Source of the DNA: Phellopilus nigrolimitatus
Lineage: Eukaryota; Basidiomycota; Agaricomycetes; Hymenochaetales; Hymenochaetaceae
Assembly: GCA_021029095.1 (NCBI GenBank)
Contig: JAJOHG010000371.1
Coordinates: 1-25,061 of the forward strand
DNA: 25,061 nucleotides
Reading direction: 5' to 3'
This document shows positions 21,107 through 25,061 of the stretch, piece by piece (positions within the stretch are counted from its first letter, which is position 1; every line of letters begins with the position of its first letter). A program made the position numbers and the translations under genes. The notes beneath the pieces are model-generated. The model was not told the origin of the DNA and made no database searches. It saw only the letters and a program-made list of their open reading frames with translations.

Positions 21107-24100
21107 AGCGGACTCGAAGTACATAATATGGACAGCGATTTTTCTCAGGACTCTGATTCTTCTTTATTCTCAGGCGTCATGTGGACGTGTGAATACTTAT
21201 GGAACAAAATATAAATTTAATGCTGATGACATTGCGGCACAGACGTCTTCATCACAGTCGCTTTGCAATGCATTGATAGTGCTACGGACAGGATTCGAAG
21301 ACACCAGCCGTGACTCTGCTTTTTTGAGTGGTTCTCTTTCCCCCTTTCAGCATATTGTTCACAAATACTGGATTGTAATTGAAATAAGTTGTATTTGTAC
21401 CATTCCTGGAGCATGTCCCAGTAAAGTCCTTTCTTGATGGTAGGAGCAAGATTTAAACGGGAAGGTAAACAGCAGTGAGAGACGGCTGACACCCTCGGAG
21501 CTTCTTAAGAGACCTGAACCGTAACGAGACGAGGGCTTATAATATGCGCCTGTCATCCAATCAAATGGTCTTTACGATCACGTAGTATACTGAAATTCAC
21601 GCAGGCCAGAAACGGGGCATCCGGGCTCGTCATGAATGCCGAACAGCTCTTGATCCATTTCCCGAACGAAACGCGACCTGCCCGGATGCGCAAGTCCAGA
21701 ACACACGAAGAAAGACTATTCCGAATTATTAGACTGTGATCTCCGTCGACCGACGGCTGCTTCTCTAGGCTTCTTCCGGATGTCTCATAGCGAGTTGAGT
21801 CTCCGCATTGATGTTTGGCTGCACATGAAACTGATCGTGAACGCAAGACGACAGTGCGTATTTGCAGGAGCAAAGAAGATTGTTATGAGGACAATCGCTG
21901 ACAAAGGACCCATACACGACATTTCCAGATACAGTGGTGCTGCGAGCTTAGAAGACTACATCAGTCTAGAAAGCCGACTGCATGTCAAGCTTGGACTCAT
22001 GACAAAAGAAGTAGGCATTGTGAACGCACTAGCACGTAGTCAGTAGTGCTTTTGTGAAGAAGCCAAACGGCTGACAAAAAGGCGTAAAAAGAAGCGACAA
22101 AGAATATATCAGGTATGCAGCATTAAAGCATTAGATATAGCCATGAAATGGACTAGAGTGCGGGTATCAAACCGTAAAGCACAGATCTCAATGCTCTCAA
22201 TGTTGAATAATAATAGGTAGTCACATACACCGAGGAACCCGAAACCTGTGCAGGGAAGGCTAAGTTCGTCAGCTTCATTCGGAACTTCGTGAAGAAAGGC
22301 TAGAATCGTACGGACTCGAAAGACCGGGTACGAGAGGGTGCACTTCTAAATGCACGCGAAGTTAAGCAAAAGAAAAATCCCTGAGAGCGCTAAATTGGCA
22401 CGAACGGGGTGGATGACCTCTCACTCGTGAACGGAGCCATTGCGCGCATCGCAGTTGCCAAACCAACAGCGCTTTCGTGTCTCAAAAGGACGCCCTTCTT
22501 TCGCATTGCGCGTCTTTTATTTTCTCCTAAGAACGCAAGAGCGCGGTGTCCCATGACAAATGGCCGATTCCAGCGCTTTCCGGAGACGCACAACCTGACT
22601 TCTAGATCAAATCGTAAGCTCCGCTCAGGGAGAGCCACTGTAAGTTTTCGAAAGAGGTCATGCAGCTCACTGGAGATTGCATTACAGTGACTCATAGCTT
22701 GATGTCGTTCAGCCGCAATCACCTTTTTAACAATGCCACAAATTGATGCTTCAAAACATTTCCGTGATTTCTCCGAGCTCTAGAAAACCAAGGGAGGTAT
22801 CCTCGTCTTCCCAAAGCGGATCTTCAAGTTTCAAGCCTCGCGCCTTAAAACGAAGGTGTCAAGAAATACGGAGCAATCAAGGCATTGAAAACATCTTTCG
22901 AGTGAGTCATTACGATAGTTGTGATTGAATATCTGCAATTGAGAACACGTTACTGAGGACCTGACCAGTTTATCCGAAAATACGGTATGAATATTCTGTG
23001 CTGTCATCCAGCAGATTGCCACTATTCTGAATATGTGCCAAATCGAAGAAAATCCGGAAATCTTCAGTTCGTGTCAAGAGTGGAGCTCGTTTGCGGGCTT
23101 GAAGCCGAGTAACGTAAAATACCGATTGATCGCAAAAAAAGACCCTCGTACCATCGATTACGTGTTACAATCTTCTTTCAACATGGATATTTCTTGGCTG
23201 CGTTATGAAGAATCTCCCGTTCCTCGCTATCAAATCAACTCCTTCGTGATGCTGATATACGTTAAGCTCGGACGATTTATCAACAACAGCTCGGTGAACT
23301 CCTATGATTAACAGGCTCCTTACAGCTTGCCTTGCTCCAGATTCCCAGAGGCGAAGATGAAAACAGCGCTTTACAATGGCAATTCACCCATACCCAACCA
23401 TGAGTCAGTGTTATTCATAGACGCTCAAGTTCTCATTTTCCCGATCACCATCACTTGGACTAGGACAACACATTTGCCAGCTTAACTTGCATATGGGTCT
23501 CAACAAATTGCCCGGTTCCACCTCGTTTTGGCTTATATGCATGAGGCCATAAACCCTAAAGACAACTAAGTGGAGGCTTGTCGCGTCTATTTTCATCTTC
23601 GTTGATATTGACTCGATCCCCAAGTTGTCGGAGAGGCGTATTCACAGTCCGGGGGGCGTCAACATTAGCAAGATGCACGCGGACATTCCACCTCTTTCCC
23701 GAGCGCCACGCATGGAAATGGCCTCCTCGGTGTCTTTGAGGTGTATCTATGCGTGTATGAGTGGCACGTTACGAAGATAGGCTCAAGATCACCGAAAACG
23801 TTCATCGGACGCCGAGTGAGTCTCTTTTTAATCAGTTGTCCTCAACTTCTTTCGTTGAACCAACATTCTTCGACTTCTCTCAGTGTACTACGTACAACGG
23901 GGAAAGTATAATCAGTGTTAAGTTGCACGTTGTAGCGTACAAGCGAGACGAGAAGTAGGTCTCATCATTCTCTATTCAACCAGACCAGAAATCACTTTTC
24001 CCACTCATTTAAATCCCACCTACATGCTTTTTCAATTCTCCGATGCCCGATCAAAGATAAGAATGCACGAGTACATCAAGTATGTCATACTCTGCCTCAC

Positions 24101-24340
24101 CTCCAATTGATTCAATGAATTTATATCCTGTGTGCCATATGCAAAGGCGCCGAGTACATGGTGCTCGACTGCTGCTGAAATTCTCCATTTCATCCCTAGA
24201 CTGCTCGGACGTTTCGCAAAAACAAATCGGTGCCTTGGTATTTTGTGATTCTTGATACAGTACGCGAGATTTCCCTGACTGGGTTACATCGACTCGTCCG
24301 GGATCCTGGAACACGCCATGACACTGAGGCATATTGCACG
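21107..24340. other. 3.2 kb without a confident gene
   Basis: Between the sedolisin 2 stop and the UbiA-like gene promoter. The open frames (21553-21873 minus, 21780-22046 plus, 22390-22722 minus, 23033-23311 plus, 23761-23958 plus) are 65-110 codons, unconnected by credible introns and without motifs. Possible coding traces: a minus frame at 22390-22722, and a plus trace at 22770-22910 ending KKYGAIKALKTSFE just before a GTGAGT donor but interrupted by a stop. I see no RNA gene, long repeat or transposon end. Confidence 0.4.
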
Positions 24341-24348
24341 TATAAATA
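24341..24348 (+). promoter_or_regulatory. TATA box of the UbiA-like gene
   Basis: TATAAATA lies 141 bases upstream of the ATG at 24482. There is no other ATG between 24370 and 24482, which supports that start codon. Confidence 0.65.
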
Positions 24349-24481
24349 CGAATGTTGTCTGTGTATTATCAGATCAGAGCAGCAAGCGTAACTCATCGCC
24401 CTACCTAGATTATTCTCCGACGTTACCTCTCCCACATCACAAAACGCCTTGCGAGACCACTCGAACTACCTTGGAGGCGCC

Positions 24482-25061
24482 ATGATTCGGTCTACACTGA
24501 GAGCTGGTTTCAATTTCCCCAACTGGATGAGCTACCACGCATGGACTCTCTTCCTATTCACCAAGTCCGATATCAAGACGACGCTCATCCCTATTGTAAG
24601 CTTGTTCTTAATTTATTCGATCTCTCAGAATCTCATTCGCTTTACTCCGGACTCGCCTTCCAGACGTGCCTCGCAGCCGCTTCTGCCCCACTTGCTTCCT
24701 TCTCGCGTCTCCCGCCTACGGTTTTCTGGATCTGGTTCCAGCTCCTCCAATTTGACGTCTCCAACCAGACGCTCGCGCCCGAGGAGGACATGTACAACAA
24801 GTCCTATCGGCCGCTGCCTGCAAAACGTATTTCCCTCCGTACCGCGCTCGTCTTGCGTTGGGTACTCCCGCTGCTATGTTTTGCCTGGAGCGCGAGCTAC
24901 AGTAAGGAGGTACTGTGCGCGAGCATCGCAAACTGTGCTCTGACGTACATTTACGATGAGATGGGGTTCGCAGCGGGCCACTGGGCGAGCAGAAATATTG
25001 TCAATGCGATGGGCTTCGCGAGCTTTGAAATTGGCGCTTGTTTGATTGCCGGTATGTTTTG
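24482..25061 (+). CDS. UbiA-family membrane prenyltransferase / terpene-cyclase-like protein, 5' part (truncated by window end)
   Basis: Integral membrane enzyme family that transfers or cyclises prenyl diphosphates. Exon 1 24482-24595, intron 24596-24663, exon 2 24664-25051, and a second GTATGT donor at 25052 that runs off the window; 167 residues plus one base visible. Seen: HAWTLFLFTKSDIKTTLIP at the N-terminus, first transmembrane helix in exon 2 (FWIWFQLLQF), then a modified Asp-rich loop, NQTLAPEEDMYNKSYRPLP, at the place of the classical NDxxDxxxD motif, two further hydrophobic helices, and YIYDEMG. The N..ED..NKS.RPLPA arrangement is a recognisable variant in a large Agaricomycete UbiA subfamily (family recollection, not a search). 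The second Asp motif and about half of the protein lie outside. The start at 24482 is the first ATG after the TATA box. Substrate unknown; UbiA-type sesquiterpene cyclases such as fungal Fma-TC show that cyclisation is possible as well as aromatic prenylation. Confidence 0.85.

Noticed and set aside
22390..22722. 110-codon minus-strand frame with fairly regular composition
   Set aside because: No recognised domain and no neighbouring exons; too weak to call a gene.
24051..24332. 93-codon minus-strand frame next to the UbiA-like promoter
   Set aside because: No motif, and no promoter or splice support was found for it.
24449..24481. In-frame upstream extension of the UbiA-like protein
   Set aside because: Begins at a TTG, not ATG; the first ATG is at 24482.
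1..25061. Whole window as one biosynthetic gene cluster
   Set aside because: The P450, SDR and UbiA-like genes are separated by unrelated genes, MITEs and long gene-free stretches, and the P450 is frameshifted; co-regulation is not visible.

Overview
The window reads as nuclear DNA of a filamentous basidiomycete, probably an Agaricomycete. Genes are split by many 50-76 nt introns with GTRNGT-type donors and YAG acceptors, and gene families typical of wood- and litter-decay fungi are present: a microsomal P450, a sorbose-reductase-like SDR, secreted sedolisins and a UbiA-like membrane protein. Nothing bacterial, viral or organellar was seen, and no RNA gene or CRISPR array.

Layout: (1) 1-1823 (+) is the 3' part of a cytochrome P450, nine exons, complete from the 'VRTGPNELSV' region through the haem-binding loop to the stop, with one apparent single-base frameshift in exon 2. 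(2) 3331-4258 (+) is a TATA-driven gene with a 5'UTR intron that encodes a small protein built of three copies of a ~75-residue helical repeat carrying an HxHD signature; I do not recognise the family. (3) 5057-6243 (-) is a complete four-exon SDR with a presequence-like N-terminus. (4) 6.2-10.1 kb is gene-poor and holds three short non-autonomous DNA transposons (MITEs), each flanked by TA dinucleotides; two share the same terminal bases. (5) 10139-11749 (-) is a multi-exon hypothetical protein resembling the C-terminal part of Agaricomycete F-box proteins but with no visible F-box. (6) 11.75-14.57 kb has no supportable gene. (7) 14573-16497 (-) and 19156-21106 (+) are two paralogous secreted sedolisins (S53), head to head, with four intron positions in common and even similar intron sequence, separated by 2.66 kb that contains one possible decayed coding frame. 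(8) 21.1-24.3 kb has no confident gene. (9) 24482 to the window end (+) is the 5' part of a UbiA-family integral membrane protein with a clear TATA box.

Function: the sedolisins are acid-active secreted endo/tripeptidyl peptidases for external protein digestion. The P450, SDR and UbiA-like genes could each serve specialised (terpenoid or meroterpenoid) metabolism, but they are spread over 25 kb with unrelated genes between them, so calling them a cluster would be speculation. The most distinctive items are the triple HxHD-repeat protein, the MITE trio and the inverted sedolisin duplication.
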